Positions 42,341 to 56,700 are shown, numbered from the stretch's first letter. The stretch: DNA of 64,000 nt from Ignelater luminosus (GCA_011009095.1 VTPC01091285.1:124001-188000), one strand, 5' to 3'. The notes: generated by a model not told the origin, from the letters alone. Numbers and translations: made by a program.

Positions 42341-45199
42341 TTTTCAATGATTTAGAAATGGTTGACACTTTGGAAATCATGGCTTCAACTTGTCTGAACA
42401 CAACAGAATTGGCGGGGTATCTTCAACTCCTCCAAATCCTCCGTTCAAAAATATTTTTGAGATTATTCTCTATTTCGTCAAGAATGTATTTTAACTTCAC
42501 AAGATTTAAATGGATTTGGTATACAATTAAGAAAAGTTATCATGGTTAGGTAGGTAAGGTTTCTAACTAGTTCCATTCACTCTTATACATACGAGTGATT
42601 TTATTATGAATCGTGACGCTACCGTCCTAATGACCTTAAATGGGAAGGGTAAAGGTTTCGTACACGTGAATGAGCGTGCTGGAATGACAGCCTGATACAA
42701 AACCTTGCACTTTAGATAGAAAAGAATTGTTCTGAGATTATCATATCGTAACTTACTAGCATTGCTTGATTTGGTGTTCCCAAGATAGTGTTTACAAATG
42801 ATTCTTTAAGTAGATAGCGGTGGAATGTTGAAGGAGACTATCCTGAAGTTTCAAAAAGTCAAGTTTTTTTTAAATGTGCTAGTTTAAATGTCGGAAGAAA
42901 ATCTTTTGCCTTTTTTGGAGTTGGGTTAAATCCTTCACTGGGAGAACCAAGTTGCACGAGACCAAACAATAGAACTTTGAGGGCAGTCTGAATAGAAGTC
43001 GATGAAGCCGAGAACGCCGTGTTGTCAGTGAGTTTATTAGTAATTATATTATGTTAAGAGGAGGTTTTGAAGTACTTAGATATAACCCTTCCAAGTAATA
43101 ATAATCTTTATTCTAGGTGTTCATTTCCTTTTCACAACGTAGGAAAATGTAATAACAGCTCCTTGATAATTTGGATTATATTAGACTCAGTAGAACACAA
43201 CATTTACCTACCCCTGAAGTATGTCATAGTGAGAATAGAAATATTTAAATGTAAAGTATGATCATCCAAATAGTTTTAAAGCTACACCGGTTTTAGAAAT
43301 TTGATTATCCTTGATAATTTACTGTTTTTTTAACTAATTAAGGCCAAAGAAATTAATTTTTCTTAATTAAAACGCTTATTCGTATCTAAACATTCGACTC
43401 TACGTGCTGAAGCTTGTTTTAAAATTATAAAAGGAACATTAAAAAACCAAACTAAAGTAAGTGGCTTTCAAAACGTATTTAATTATAATACCGTTAATAA
43501 CAAATGTATACCTTACTGACAACAGATATTTTATAGTTGAGTATTCAGGGAAAACCCTGATTCAATGTCCCTATCATAAACGGAACCTTTATTATTATTG
43601 CACCTTTGGCAGCTTGCACCAGTGAGCTGTATACAAGGGTTATAATTCAAAACTCAAAATAACAGCTACGGTGTCCTGGGTGGATTTAGTGAACAAGGCC
43701 ACTGGGAATGGTAGGCAAATTCAGACTGTAATTGCATTCGTACTTTGCTGCTGCTACATTTATAGATTTTAGTTTCCGAATACATTTGCAGCATGTGCTG
43801 CAGAATATTAAATCGAAAAATAATCATCTATTTGTTGATTTATTGAAATTAAATATTACAAAAATTCCAATTCCAATAATGAGTTATTGTTTTATTAGAA
43901 ATGAAAGAAATACATACACAGTAGTCGGTAATAGCATAAAATTACTTAGCATGTACAGCGTAATCAAGGTAGAAGCAGGAATTTATATTTCATGTCAAAT
44001 AACGACAGGTTGTATTCTTATTAGTTTATCGTTAATATGAATTTTTGTTAAAGTCCAAGCATATCTATGTAGGTAAACATCTCGTAAAATATAGAATGCG
44101 ATTATTGAAATAAATTAAGGATACAGACTTTGACAGGAGATTTCAGTGCAGTTTATTAGTGTGGAATTTCTGCCATCTCACCGACTCAATTTATATGCAC
44201 TTTACAGCAGTCAGTGCATTTTAATATTTTTAATAATAATGTGGCTCTCTTTGATTCCTATTTATGATTTTAATATGTAGAAATATTATTCACGCTATAA
44301 AATTAATGCACGATCAGATTAATAGTCTTGACAGACTTGTACTTTGAATATAAATCCCATCAATCTGTCATTACTTATTTGTTGGTTCACAAAGTATTGT
44401 ACCGTTTTATCAAAAAACTTATTTCTACTTAGTGTATTTTATTAGTTATTTTACATTTATGTAACAATGAGTACCAAGAATCATATCTACTGTATCACAT
44501 GGTATTAGATTATTACAAAGACCTAACATTTAAAGGAATGTCAAAAAATAATTATTAAAACGGAGACCTAGTTTCTGTTCTTTCTCTGTGCTGAGCCAAG
44601 CTTTAGAAAATATCCAAGAGAATCTTTAGATATTGAATATCAGTTTCCAGTAGAACTCAGATAAATTTCGAGATAGAGCAAGTACATTCTTTGTCAAAAC
44701 TTACTGTGTATTTTGCAAATTATTGCATCTAAGAATATTTTGCTTGTTTGGGTGGCGGTAATAAAATACCCGCAAAAGACCCAGGTTTAGAAAGAATGCT
44801 TCAAGTTTAATTTTTGTTAATTAATTAGGCAGTTAATGTGATTTCACTTATGTCTTAGGTTCTCCTCCTTAAGATTTCTTTGAGAATATTGATATGACAT
44901 TGAGATATAAAATGTCCGGAGGATAACCACAGTTTCTTTTGACTGTATACATCTCGGACATTTACATCCATGTGTATTAGTCCTAAGAAGACGAAATCAT
45001 TTTTTTTGTAAGAAGTAACTTTTTTCTACTAAAATGCATTTATTAGCTACCTATAAGAAAGCAAATAATTACTACGACAAAAGAATTTTAGCCCTGCTCT
45101 TGTCCTGGGAGTATGATGGTCTCTTGTGATGACCACCAGAAACCTAGCGGCTTATGGTTATTTATCGGGTGCGGTGTGGTTCCTTCTTGGTACTATAGT
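42341..45199. other. No recognisable gene
   Basis: The plus-strand frames at 43067-43261 and 43732-44040 are unrecognised. A perfect small hairpin TCAGGG/CCCTGA lies at 43545-43560. Otherwise AT-rich. Confidence 0.4.
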
Positions 45200-46570
45200 A
45201 TGCGCAACGCATACGGATAAACGTATGTGCATTTTTGCTGTACCTTATGTCTTACGGTATAATGGTTTTGAATCTTTTCATAAGCTTCTCAGCAGATTTC
45301 CTTTCTCTTTTGGGAACATTGTGTTGAGCACCTACCAGCTCGGTGGATACATTCAGACGCAGTTCTTTCAACGTCATCTTTGACGGGAACCTGTCTTGAA
45401 AAAGAATGTGGGCATTCACCACTCCTGTATCCAAGAAGTAAAAAAACTGCACTTTAAACAAATGACTTCTGTTATAGATACACTCCAATCGGAATCACCT
45501 CTCTCCAAAACCAGGTCATCTTTTAAATCGTTCTGAATGATTTTACAACTTTTTCTTGCCTTGCCCCAGGCGTATAATTCTTCTGCTGATAATGAATTAC
45601 AGAATTGAAAAAGAAGAATATTTTGTGAGGTTTACCAGCAAGACTTCTGGTTAGGTCAGTTACGAGACGATGACCGAACTTGGTTTCTACAATGCTGTCT
45701 ATCTTGCCCGTGCAGATTTGGAACTGACGTACGTAACCACCAGAATCTGCGCTGTCCACACTTTATAACTACGTTTTATGGGCTTTAGCAGCAAATACTG
45801 ACGTATGCTGCTCCGATCCTTGAAGCAGATCATGGACTCATCAATTGCTTGATTTGATATAAATTTCTCGCTGAGTTTATCGAGCAAAGAACGTAATATT
45901 TATTAAGTTCTTGTCACCTTTTTTAGGTTGCCTCTTGTTATCGTGGACATGGAAGTTACCAAGAAGTCAAGAAAAACGATCTCTAGGCATTACAGAACTA
46001 ATATATTTATCACGTAGCTCAGGTCTCAATTACCAGTAATCCTTGTAACTTGGTAATTTCTTAACGCCCATCAACAAGTTGATCCCAAGGAAAGTTTTTA
46101 TTTCATCTGTATTTGTTTCCACAGTCGCATAATGCACATATTACTCTAGAATACTATATACTACCTAATGAGATCCAAGGGAAATAAATATAGGAAGACA
46201 TTTGTAGCATCGACGGTAGAAGATAAAATCGGGGCTGTTACTTCTGAAAAGATGTTGGGCAACGCACAGTTCGAAACGTCTAAGGTCTCAGTCTTCATCA
46301 TCACTTTGATGTGCTGCTTCGATTAGTACAAACCATAACGTTATCTAGATTCTCTTCAACAAGATCTACACTCGTTTCTTCAATACTGAAGATATTCCCA
46401 TCTTGAGCACTACTAGCAGATATTTCGGTGTTATCCTCTACAGAAAATGCATCGCGCTCATTATCTAAAGAAATTTGGCCCCACAGGTCATAGTATGTTT
46501 TAGTAGTCATAGTTTTAAGTTTTTGCTGCAATGTAACGAAAAAAGTGCGTAAGAACTTGATGGACCTCAT
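45200..46570 (-). pseudogene. piggyBac transposase relic C
   Basis: The minus strand preserves most of a PGBD4-like piggyBac transposase in order. It has an acidic start from 46570, SSTVDATNVFLYLFPLDLIR (about 46240), LDKLSEKFISNQAIDESMIC then FKDRSSIRQY (first catalytic Asp, about 45840), LKPIKRSYKVW, GGYVRQFQICTGK, FGHRLVTDLTRSLAGKPHKI, and VQFFYFLDTGVVNAHILFQD (about 45440-45380). In the second-Asp region the expected FDNFFTS reads FFFFNS, so that Asp is lost. The third-Asp block is not recognisable. At least five frame changes or stops. No TTAA-bounded ends were found. Its protein differs from relics A and B. Confidence 0.75.
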
Positions 46571-49504
46571 GCCAAGCCACCTAAATAATAATAAATAAAT
46601 AATAGCATAGTAATAAGTAAATAATTACCTGCCATTGTTCACAAAGCTCAACAACTCACAATAAAAACTATAATGCACTTCCCATCAAAACTAACCTCCT
46701 AACACAACATTTATGTAAGAAGCAACTGTATGCCACTTTGCCAAAACTCAAGTTCACACAGTTGGTCAGTAGTACAGGTAACACCAATGGTTAGCCTGCG
46801 AAACCACCAGGAACATAGTAAAAAATTATTAGAGAGGTGGTTCTCGAGATAATCACTACGCCTGAAAAGGTTAAACACTGTACTGATACAACATTGTGTC
46901 CTTGTGATACGAAAGTGTCAAATTTCAAACTTATATTTTAGTAAGAAGGTAATCCATCTAACACACTCGTTGAAGTAGCATCATTTTTATCTGTCTAGTT
47001 TGCATGCAGCTTCTACCAAAATGGTTGTGTGAATTGCATCTTTTCTTCTTCTTCTAGTACCAAGTGATCCAAAATGATTTATGTAAATTTGAATTTCCCG
47101 CGTCTAAATCTCAGTGATTTTTGCAGTTTGGAGTTGAATGCATTGCTAATTGTTTCTTAATTGCATGTAGCACTACCAACATTTAAAATATAGAATCACT
47201 TCGAACACGTGTGCAAATGCAAGGAAGGTCGACACGTTATGGTGCGCAACATTCTATATCGTTAATCAAAGAAGTGTAGACTTACGGATATCTTCAAATT
47301 TCTTTCTTCTAAAATTTCAAATCTTGGTTTAAATGGAACCTCCGGCTTTCTGAAGTTTTTTTACACAACGATTACGCTGCTTTCTTCCACAGGCCGTAAA
47401 TGGTTAAATATAACGCGTTGTTTATTATTGTGGTTTTCGTTTTGGTTCTCTATATCTTCTGCTTTATGAAGGAAACACTAAAATTATCCAGTTCTAATTT
47501 TTGTTTTTGCAGAACAAGACTGTGCCTAATCATTCTCTCCTTGGTTTTAGTATCCACTAGGTGATAGCTTTTACAGGCTATCGCGTCGTGGAACCATTAA
47601 CGAATCGAGAATTAGTAAAATAGAAATGTGTTGAGTACAACTTTATAAGATTTCAAAGCTTAGATGATTTGGGTATTAAATGCTAATATTTGGGAAAAGC
47701 TCAGTCTTAACTTATCACTTTACTATCCAATCTCTTAGAACTTATTTTGTTGAATAAAAAAATGATGATTTACGAGTAATTAATTAAACTTCACCAGATA
47801 ACTCTAGGAGCCAAACTATCTTCAATATACTAAAGAAATAAGAGAATTCAGCATTTACTTAAAAATCAAAAAATATTTCAACTTAAATACGACCTCTGCT
47901 GTGATTTTTGTGAACTTCAATGGGCTGAGTTTTGGTAATAAATGGAAATCACTTTGTCTTCAGCCATAATCGTTGTGGTTCGCAGCGACATCATCGGTCA
48001 TGAGTTTTCCCTATTGAAGGTACTTTCTTAGCACAGTTTTTACCGTTTTTGTTATTGACTGAAAGATGTTTCCGTTTCTAGAATTTAAAAAGCAAAGAAA
48101 TAGCAATTATCGAGATTTTTTCATTTACCTAGTGTCTTTTTATATTCTTCTGCGATATCACCTAAAATGTTAATTACTATAGGTTTTTTCAACTAAATAT
48201 GCAAAAGGTTACTTGCTGTTTTGCATTATGCTTAAATAGACAATTCTTTATGGCATCATAGAATACTATCACTACAAAGTAACCTGATAGCAATAACTTG
48301 TAGAGGTTTCCTGAAAGAAGCCAGACTCGTATGATTCTTGAGTAAAACTGTAGTTCCAGTTTACACATCTATCGTGGAAATGTCAGTGGATATTAGTAAT
48401 GCAACATTGCCTAGAAATTCGGCTGCTATTCTCTGCTTATGATTTGAGTCTATCAAAGTTGCCATTTAATTAAAGAAAATATCCTTGCCGTGAGGAGCAT
48501 TTTCTGTTTCTTCCTTTGTATTTTATGGGGAAATGAAGATAATATTTAAGTTTTTTAGAGTAAACAATGCATTCTTGGACTCAGTATTTAAGGTGATTGT
48601 CATGAGTAATCTGCCTTCAATTAAAGTTTCTGCTAATGATAGGAGTAATATTCTTCAAAGATAATTTCTTTCAAAACAGAGGAAAAATGTTTATGCGTAA
48701 AAGTATGCTTAGACACTCTAAATAACTCATGTCACTAAAAAATTAAATCGTGTGAATATGGTATCTGAAATGCTGCCTTGATCCTTTAGTTGTCTCGTAA
48801 TCAAGATGCCATTCAAGGAAATTCATGTTAATCAGCTCTATTAATAGATTTGTAATTAAATAATCTGCACTACCGTAAACGTACTTATACAAGGTGTACA
48901 GTTACTGGGAAATGTTTTCATAATTTTGAAAAGATGGTGAAAACTGATAATAAGGTTTTTGAAATGCTAAATTACTACCGAGCTTAGAGAACTTACAAAA
49001 TAGTGACTAGATATCTCAAGCTATAAAGCAGCAATTAAAGCTATTCTCAATTTAAACTCAATCAAGTGCTATAAAATTGCATTGACATTGACGCAAATGC
49101 AAAACAATTATTGTTATTAATTTTCAGCTAAAAAGTACTCAATTAGCAAAAACAAATAAGCAGAATTTAGTATTAGGTAGACTAAGTTGCTTGCCAAGAA
49201 TATAAATACTCCTATAAAAACAGTCAAGTTTTTGTTGGACTGTATCTTGATTTATATATTGTCTTTAGAAAAATTTAAATGTATTGAAACCACGTAATTG
49301 TTCCAATGGTACCTATAAAAAATCTCAACCAAAATAGTTATATTTTATAAGACGATTACGGTTTAACTAAATCGAGCAAACGTTGCATAATGAAGCAAAA
49401 CCGAGTAGTAAACCTATTTACCGGTGTGGTCAGGTTAACTAATAATATAATCAATTCCTTGCATTAGATAAAGCTTTTGCATGTATGAAGTAACAGTAGT
49501 TACA
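46571..49504. other. No recognisable feature
   Basis: AT-rich with few open frames. No family words or repeat structure noticed on either strand. Confidence 0.4.
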
Positions 49505-49590
49505 CGGGGCGGCGGGTGGCGCAGTCAGTCAGGAGGTCAAGTTCGCGCGATGTGTATGCGGGAGAGACAGTGCACGCCACCGCTCATTTG
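49505..49590. other. GC-rich, CpG-rich patch
   Basis: About 85 bases (CGGGGCGGCGGGTGGCGCAG..., CGCGCGATG, GCACGCCACCGC) stand out sharply in very AT-rich DNA. GTGGCGCAGTCAGTCAGG resembles a tRNA-type A box and AAGTTCGCGCG a weak B box. A tRNA-derived SINE head is therefore possible, as is a fragment of a conserved exon or promoter. I cannot decide. Confidence 0.3.
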
Positions 49591-52500
49591 AATAACATTT
49601 AAATTGTATCGATCTGCTTCTGTAGAACTTGGCCTAGGTCACTGAGCCACTCAATATGCATTACTGAAGCCAATGCACTCTTTATGTATGCGACTTTTCA
49701 AGTATTTTATCTAGTAACCTAAGAAAAGCAATAGAACAAACTTTTCTGTTCCTATCATTATTATTGGAAGGTTTTTGCATACTAATGCTAACATAAGAAC
49801 TAGAAATTGAAAAGACTGAATTAAATTTGCAGTTAATTCACAAAGTAAGTTAAAATAGTAAGAACCTTTTATTAGTCTAACTTTAAGATTTACAATTTTT
49901 AAATTCAGTGAACTCGAACTTAACAGCTTGCATTAGACGTATCTTCTTGTTGTGCTTCTTTCTTATGTAATAAATTTATTTTATTTTATCTGTTTTTCTT
50001 AAAACAACCAAGAAAGCATTTTAAAAGCACAACAAAAAGTTGTCTATATATAAGAACATTCGCAGCTCTTTAATGGGTTTTGTATTGAACTAAAATAGCT
50101 CCTAAATTGTATACCTCAACACCTACTGCTCGACACAAAAATAAACAATTTCTACTGAATGTTTTAGTAATAATTTATTTTATTTCTTTCCATTTCGGTA
50201 GCGACTGTTGAGGTCATATGGCTACGTGAATTTGTTCCTAGACCTCAAAACTTATTTTCCGATTCCAGGTTAAAACACACGCTGGTTCCCTTCGCTATGT
50301 ATGTGCATTTACATCTATAGAAAGCTTGTGGCAGGTGTCATCACTGCTACATTATCCAGGTCGATGTCAAATTTATTATTATTTTTTTTGCTGATCCATC
50401 AGAATGTATCTATGCTGAGTATCGTATGTGATTGTTATACTTTTTACAAAGTTAGCTTGATAGTGATAGCTTTAGTATCAAATATCTGTCAATACATCTA
50501 TTTTAGCACTTACCAATACTTAAAATATCAAAATGTCCCTATTTGAGAGTCACGCTCTAAAAATCTCTTGAGTATGGCAGACTGAATTAGCAGTATTTAA
50601 TCTTTAGGCTTCGGTGCTTCAGAGAAAAGGTAAAGGAATGTCAGTAGAAAATTAGACCCAAAGAAGTTTTCCTTTCAGATTCTTACAGAGACTTACTATG
50701 CCTGGTTGGTTATATGAGCTTTATCTGCATTTAGAAAATATTTTTTGCTTTAGATTAAAAAAGAAATTTAAAAAGAAACGGGGCAACTGAAGTAGTTGAA
50801 AGAAACCCATCGAAGGAGATAGAGTTTAGAGTTTTCCAAGTTTTTGCAAAATGTGACGAAGCCTTTTGTCAGCTTGTAAAATTGAAAGCGTGGAAATAAC
50901 AAAATATTTTTTCTTCTTTCTTAACCAAGAACGAGTCCTAAAACAATTTATTTCAATTTATGTAAATGACCTTCTAATCAGTTTAGAGCTATGTTAGGCA
51001 TAATATTAAAAGTATGAGCACTTCAACCTCAAGAAGACAATATTAGAAGCTTTTATTCAAACTTGCTATTTAACAAAGAGGTGTGATTTGTTATGATACC
51101 CAATGTTTAACTTACAAATTCAAACCGAACAGATGAAAGCTTTCATTCAGAACATTATTTGTATTGCCTTTAGTATGTTAAAGAGCGTCACTGAGATTGA
51201 AATTGTTAACGTTAACGGAAAACTTATCTATGCTCAGTTGAGCATATCTGCTCTACTTTGTAAGTCGTAAGTACCTGTAAGTGCCTTAATACACTCAAGA
51301 GCATAATTATAGCACCACACGCAATTTTTGCTAAACTAACTAACCACCGCCGTCGTTGAGATCTAGGAGAATCTTTTTGTCCCCCTCTATGTTTTTTGTT
51401 TTTTCCATACTTATCCGGATTAATCAGAAAATTTAGAACAACTTTGTGGAACCGAGTTATTCTCCGAGTAATTTCGCTAAATGTGCGCTATAGTTATGCT
51501 TTTGTATTTGATAACTATTTCAGTATCTATTTTTGATTTGCCTACTTGACAATGACCGACTAACATCATATTGTGCAAAAAATGCTACTTTGTTTGTCGT
51601 CATACTATTAACGCTTTGGTCATTTACTCTCTTGCACTTTTCACACTCTTTGGTGACGCACAAGGCTCAGTATCAAGGCATCTTAAGATTAGTTTGGGTA
51701 AAGGATTTAGAACATTTTCATAACATCTTTCCCATATTAAGTTACTCCCTTTCATATGGAGAGTTTGCTCTAGCTCTTTTATATACCATGGTCCAAAAGT
51801 CGTGGAAAAGATATCTGTTAATAGACAAATAAAAAACGAAGAGCTCTGAAAAGACAATACCAATTAGATTTAATGGTTATTCAATTACCTAATTTCTTGG
51901 ACATACCGAAAAATAAAAAACCTTGTGCTGTTTGTTCCTATTCTTGAAATTTTTCAATTAACGCTTTCCAAAAACTTACTCGACTTTGTTATTCAACTTG
52001 TCGAGAAACTTGAGGAAAATACCACCCAAGGAATCTTTGGTGGAGAATATAAAAAGCCCGCAGATATCAGGGTATGGAAGGCACCCAACCCTAAGGAGTC
52101 CCCAAACTTCATCACTAATTACTTTTAAATGTTTGTTTGGAGAATTCAAAAAACAAAAATTTTGTAGTTGGCCCTAAAACGCATATATTCTGCACTAGTA
52201 ACAGTTAAGAAGCAATTTATCTTAGGCACCAACTCTAGAAATGCAACGGTTTGATTTTTGGACGTCACCAATAGACATGAAGGATGAGATGTGATTGTCA
52301 AAAGAAATTTGGAGTAAGACAATCTAAATTTAGTGATGCATCAAATTTACAAAGACGTATGAGGTTTATGATTCTTCTTGCCGTAAGTGTAAATTTTGGT
52401 CACTAAAACTAGGTAGTAGCAGATTGGAATTTCTGTTGCATGGCAAAAAATCCGAACACGCTGAAAATATGAGTGGATTTCAAAGAAACTTGTAGGAAGA

Positions 52501-52681
52501 TTTATTAAAAGGTAAAAAATCAAAAAAATAAGACAAACTCAACAAAGAAATCTTGATAACTAAATATGTAGGTTACTAACGCTGAATACAATTAATTTGA
52601 CCAAAAATTACAAAATCTTGTGTGAGTGTTTCAGGAGGAAAAGCAAGCGTATGGAGCATGTGTTCAAAAGGTTAAAATATA
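49591..52681. other. No recognisable feature
   Basis: The overlapping frames at 51533-51863 on both strands and those at 51925-52177 lack family words. AT-rich throughout. Confidence 0.4.
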
Positions 52682-53753
52682 ACTATGTCCAGAAAGTAAG
52701 TTCATTTTCTATTTCCCGCCGTTGCAGCGATGCGATCGCAGTTCCGGGCATGTGCGGCAATGACCTTGTACCGTTACTAAGCGATTTGAGTTAGTTATCT
52801 GCTGTTATCGTGTCAGAGTGCTTGTTACAGTGAATGAAAAAATTAGAGGAAACCGTAAGTTTACGATTTCTCTTCTTTCTATGGAATTTCCCCTAATTTC
52901 ACGATCCCTTCTTCATGAAATTGTTCATGACAAACTGGGATATCGAAAGCGTTGTGCACGCTTGGTACCGAAAACTCTTACCGAGGATCTCAAGAAAAAA
53001 CGCCTAGGTGCTGCTCTTGAATGTTTGACTCGTTATCACAATGACGGGGACCATTTCCTTAACAGTATAGTGACTGGGGACGAGACTTGGGTAGCCTATG
53101 AGACACATGAGACAAAACGGCAATCGATGGAATGGAGGCACACATCGTCACCAGCAAAGACAACATCGAAGCCGAATTTGACAACCCGGAAAATCATGTG
53201 CACAGTGTTTTGGAACAGATGTGTGGTTCTTTTAGTGGACTTTCTACAACGGGACGAAACAATTACCGCTATTGCTTACTGTGATACGCTAAGGAAACTG
53301 CGTCGTGCAATTCAGAATAAGCGCCGTGGAAAGCTCACTAGCGGCATTTTGTTGATTCATGACAATGCTCGCCCCCACACTGCAAACCTTACACAGCAAC
53401 TTTTGACTCGATTTGGATGGGAACAATTTGACCACCCACCGTATAGTCCGGACCTTGCTCCCAGTGACTTCTTCCTGTTTTTAAGCCTAAAATCAAACCT
53501 CGCTGGCAAGAAATTCAATGACGACGATGAGATTAAAGAACATGTTGCAACTTGGTTACAGTCACAGGCGTCAACGTTTTATGACGAAGGAATACAAAAA
53601 TTAGTGCCACGCTACGATAAATGCTTACAAAATGGTGGTAGCTATGTTGACTAATAGTTTTAAGTCTACAGATTCTTTTGCAATAAATTATTTTTCCTAA
53701 TATACATTTGTTTTATTTTACCAGTAAAAATGAACTTACTTTCTGGACATAGT
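52682..53753 (+). mobile_element. Mariner element 3, perfect ends, short
   Basis: 27-bp exact inverted ends at 52682-52708 (ACTATGTCCAGAAAGTAAGT...) and 53727-53753. If the TA inside each ACTA/TAGT is the target duplication, the element proper is 52686-53748 and the empty site was the palindrome ACTAGT. About 1.07 kb, some 0.2 kb shorter than a full mariner, because the 5' part of the gene is missing. An AATAAA follows the stop at 53682. Confidence 0.92.
52818..53654 (+). pseudogene. Mariner transposase lacking the N-terminal DNA-binding part
   Basis: 278 open codons after an upstream-truncated start; the family has about 340-350. It begins VTVNEKIRGNRKFTISLLSM, in the second helix-turn-helix region, so the first helix-turn-helix and its linker are absent. 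ARLVPKTL (47-54) replaces WVPKML. The triad is complete: D88 (VTGDETW), D182 (HDNARPHTA) and D217 (YSPDLAPSDFF), with 34 residues between the last two. It ends GGSYVD. Only about 110 bp separate the left repeat from this start and they encode no helix-turn-helix, which points to an internal deletion. Without the repeat-binding domain it should not act on its own ends, although the perfect ends could be used by a complete copy elsewhere. Confidence 0.9.
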
Positions 53754-56700
53754 GATTAGTAAACATAAATTCATATGTTTTAGTTCTATTCTCATCCATT
53801 ACAGAGATAATCAGAGTTGAAAACAATAGGTGATGACTGCGTCATCCGTCAGTTGTTTGTTACAAGTCTGCACAGCGTTATTTTTGAAATCTTTTGCTAA
53901 TTAAACTCCAGTTTTGTTTTTATGTTGGTTTTTTAACAGTGTTCATATTCGTTTCTTGCAATGACTCACAAATTTAGTCGTAAAGGAATATTGTTCGTGT
54001 AGTTGAGGAGTGTCAATGTCGTTTTCCCAATCAAAGAATGCTTGACGAAAGGTTAATGTTGACTATTTAAGACTTAATTATTTTTATAATGGTTAAGAAT
54101 TGAACTTAAACATATGCGTTTGTTTTTTTTTTTATTTCGATTTCCTAAACACATTCTCCAAAAGTTTCTCTTTTCTCTCAAAACACCCTGTACACTTCTC
54201 ATATGCAAGTTTTGCAAATTAACGGACTTTATTAGACAATAAGTAAGAAAATAAAAGCTTGGTTGTTTTTGATGATTTACACTTTGTGACTTTTACAGAG
54301 TTTGTTCTCTGTCACTAATAGGCATGAGTCAAGTTTATTGAGCCAAATTCTTTCCACGTAATTGTGGCATTGTGGCAGTGTTTTTTTTTTGTTTAACTAA
54401 ATAAGTCCTGGAATAGTGCACATGTTAACTGGAATTTTTGCACCGACTAGCACATTTCTGACTTTCTTTATCAGAGTACTTATGGCTGTATATTGATAAT
54501 TCTGATATAATATAGACACAAGTAAAACCCGCCAAATATTTTTGTGACATGCATTTATCGCTTTTCTGATTGGCTTTGCTGGGACCAGATGACTGCAGAG
54601 ATTTCCTCAAATTTAGATCGTGTGCGATGCTTGAAATATAGCAATATAGCATAGTATAGTAAGCCAAAAGTTTTCTTTTATGTTAGATTCCTAATTATTG
54701 GCCAAAAATTGTGAATTGTAGCTTTCAGCTTGTCACTCACCTCAGCAACCGTGTAAAAAATGTTTGCAAACATGGAAGTACATAAAGATGTAAAATAAAA
54801 CTAACAAGCCATTTGTATCATTCTAATCTTTCAATCAAACTAAATTATAGTACTTAAGGGTGTAGAAATCTTAAGTTACGTCAAACACGTTTATTAAACT
54901 TTTTCAGTAAATTAATAATTTCAAGTGAAATCATAGTCATGTAAATTAATAATAATTAACTTGTCACAGAGGTCGTTTTCTTTGCTATGCCATCTGCAAT
55001 AAATATCAATATTCCCACACCACTAACAAGGACATGAAACGTAATAAAGTCAACGGTAATGAAGTTGTGAAAAATTACAGTTTCTAAAGAGAACTTTTGG
55101 CTAATTCCTTAAATGGACTGTAACTCTTAAGTCTATACTTTGGCATTCTGCCAAATGTGAATTCTAAGTATTCCAATTAAATAGAATGTTTAATTATTTG
55201 GAAATAATTTTTAATGGAATGCTGTACTGAAATTCTATATATGTATCAAATCATGTGTTTGAGATCAGGTTTCAGTTATGTTGTAAACTTGTGCTACTAA
55301 TTAATAGTTACGGTTTATATTATATAGCGAAGTAACCGCAATCGCTTTACAACCGATTTTAAATAAAGATTGTTTCTATAAAGGCGGAAGTTATATCTCT
55401 GAATTTTCTCAGGAGTTGTTGCAGTTAATTATGTTCCAATAAAGGAATTAATTAATTGAATAGTTGAGGTTTTCACACAATTTATTATTTCTAATTTTAG
55501 TTTACATCACTTTTTGGATAGGTAAATACCTAATTACGTGATGTATTTTCTCCGGTCCGTCTTGAGCTGAGACGCGGGTTCCTAAGAGGATGAGGGTGGA
55601 CGCGGGACGTGACCAAATCAATGTAAAAGCTAGGGCTGCTTGCACCCTTGTCGTATATCATATACTTTCTCTGGCTGTCGTTCTACTAACCTTACGCTAT
55701 ACTCGAATTATTTCAGAAACAATACAAAAGCGCACCACCGAGGGTTCAATAAAATATTTACCCACATTACTATACTAAAACTTAAAATGCTTTCTTTGAG
55801 CTTTTTTGTTCGTTTCGTTAATTAAGCAACTTGTTAAATTTTTTATAAACTGAAACTTGAAAATAAGAAACCCAATTAGAGTTCTAAAATATTTCAGTTT
55901 TATCTAGCCTTGAACTCAACGAAAATGCCTTTAGGAACAATCCCTAAGGTGGCCGGTCTAATGTGGATTTATGTCGGAAGCTTGTGATTGTTTGATTTAA
56001 GGAGATACGATTGAAATCTTACGTGGGTCAAACTTGCCGCTGGACCCGTATAATGTTGGGTCGGACGTAAATCCTAATACCTTCAAATTAGGTTCCATTT
56101 AGATGGTTCGTATCAAAATATCCGTTCCGCTTTGCACACCTCTAAAATAGATGGAACACTTAGATAAAATTTATAATTAATGAACGTTAAAAAGTGTAAA
56201 TTAAATTCTATATTCAAATCTCCTTCAATAAAGGACAATGTTTTTGCTTCTATGCATATACTGGTTTGTTAGATATTCATAATATTGACTAACATCTTCA
56301 ATAGTTGACAAAACAATCGTTAATTTCCACAATTTCATTTTGTCCTAATAAATAGTTTTTATTGTGAAAAGAAGAGAATTTCTGGTATTCCGATATCTCA
56401 AGAAATACTCGGTGATCTACAAGTAAGTTTCAAGCAATAAGCGTTTTGAACATTAAACAAGACTGCGCGTCCTTTAATTATCAGGTTGAAACTGGAAGTG
56501 TAGCTTGCGTTCAAATAAAGCTGAAAATATATTAGGAAGAATATTATCCTTGCTTTTGGTCATCTCAAGACTTGGTATTTATTGAATCTTTTTTTCTTTG
56601 AATGCAATCTATGTTACGAAATAGCAGTGTCAAGAATGACTGTACAATGTATTACTTAGGCGGACCTGGTTTACTATTCCATGAAATCAGTCAATAGACG

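Noticed and set aside
54160-54200. CACCCTGTAC resembling a foldback 1 end
   Set aside because: No inverted partner nearby; a seven-base match is expected by chance.
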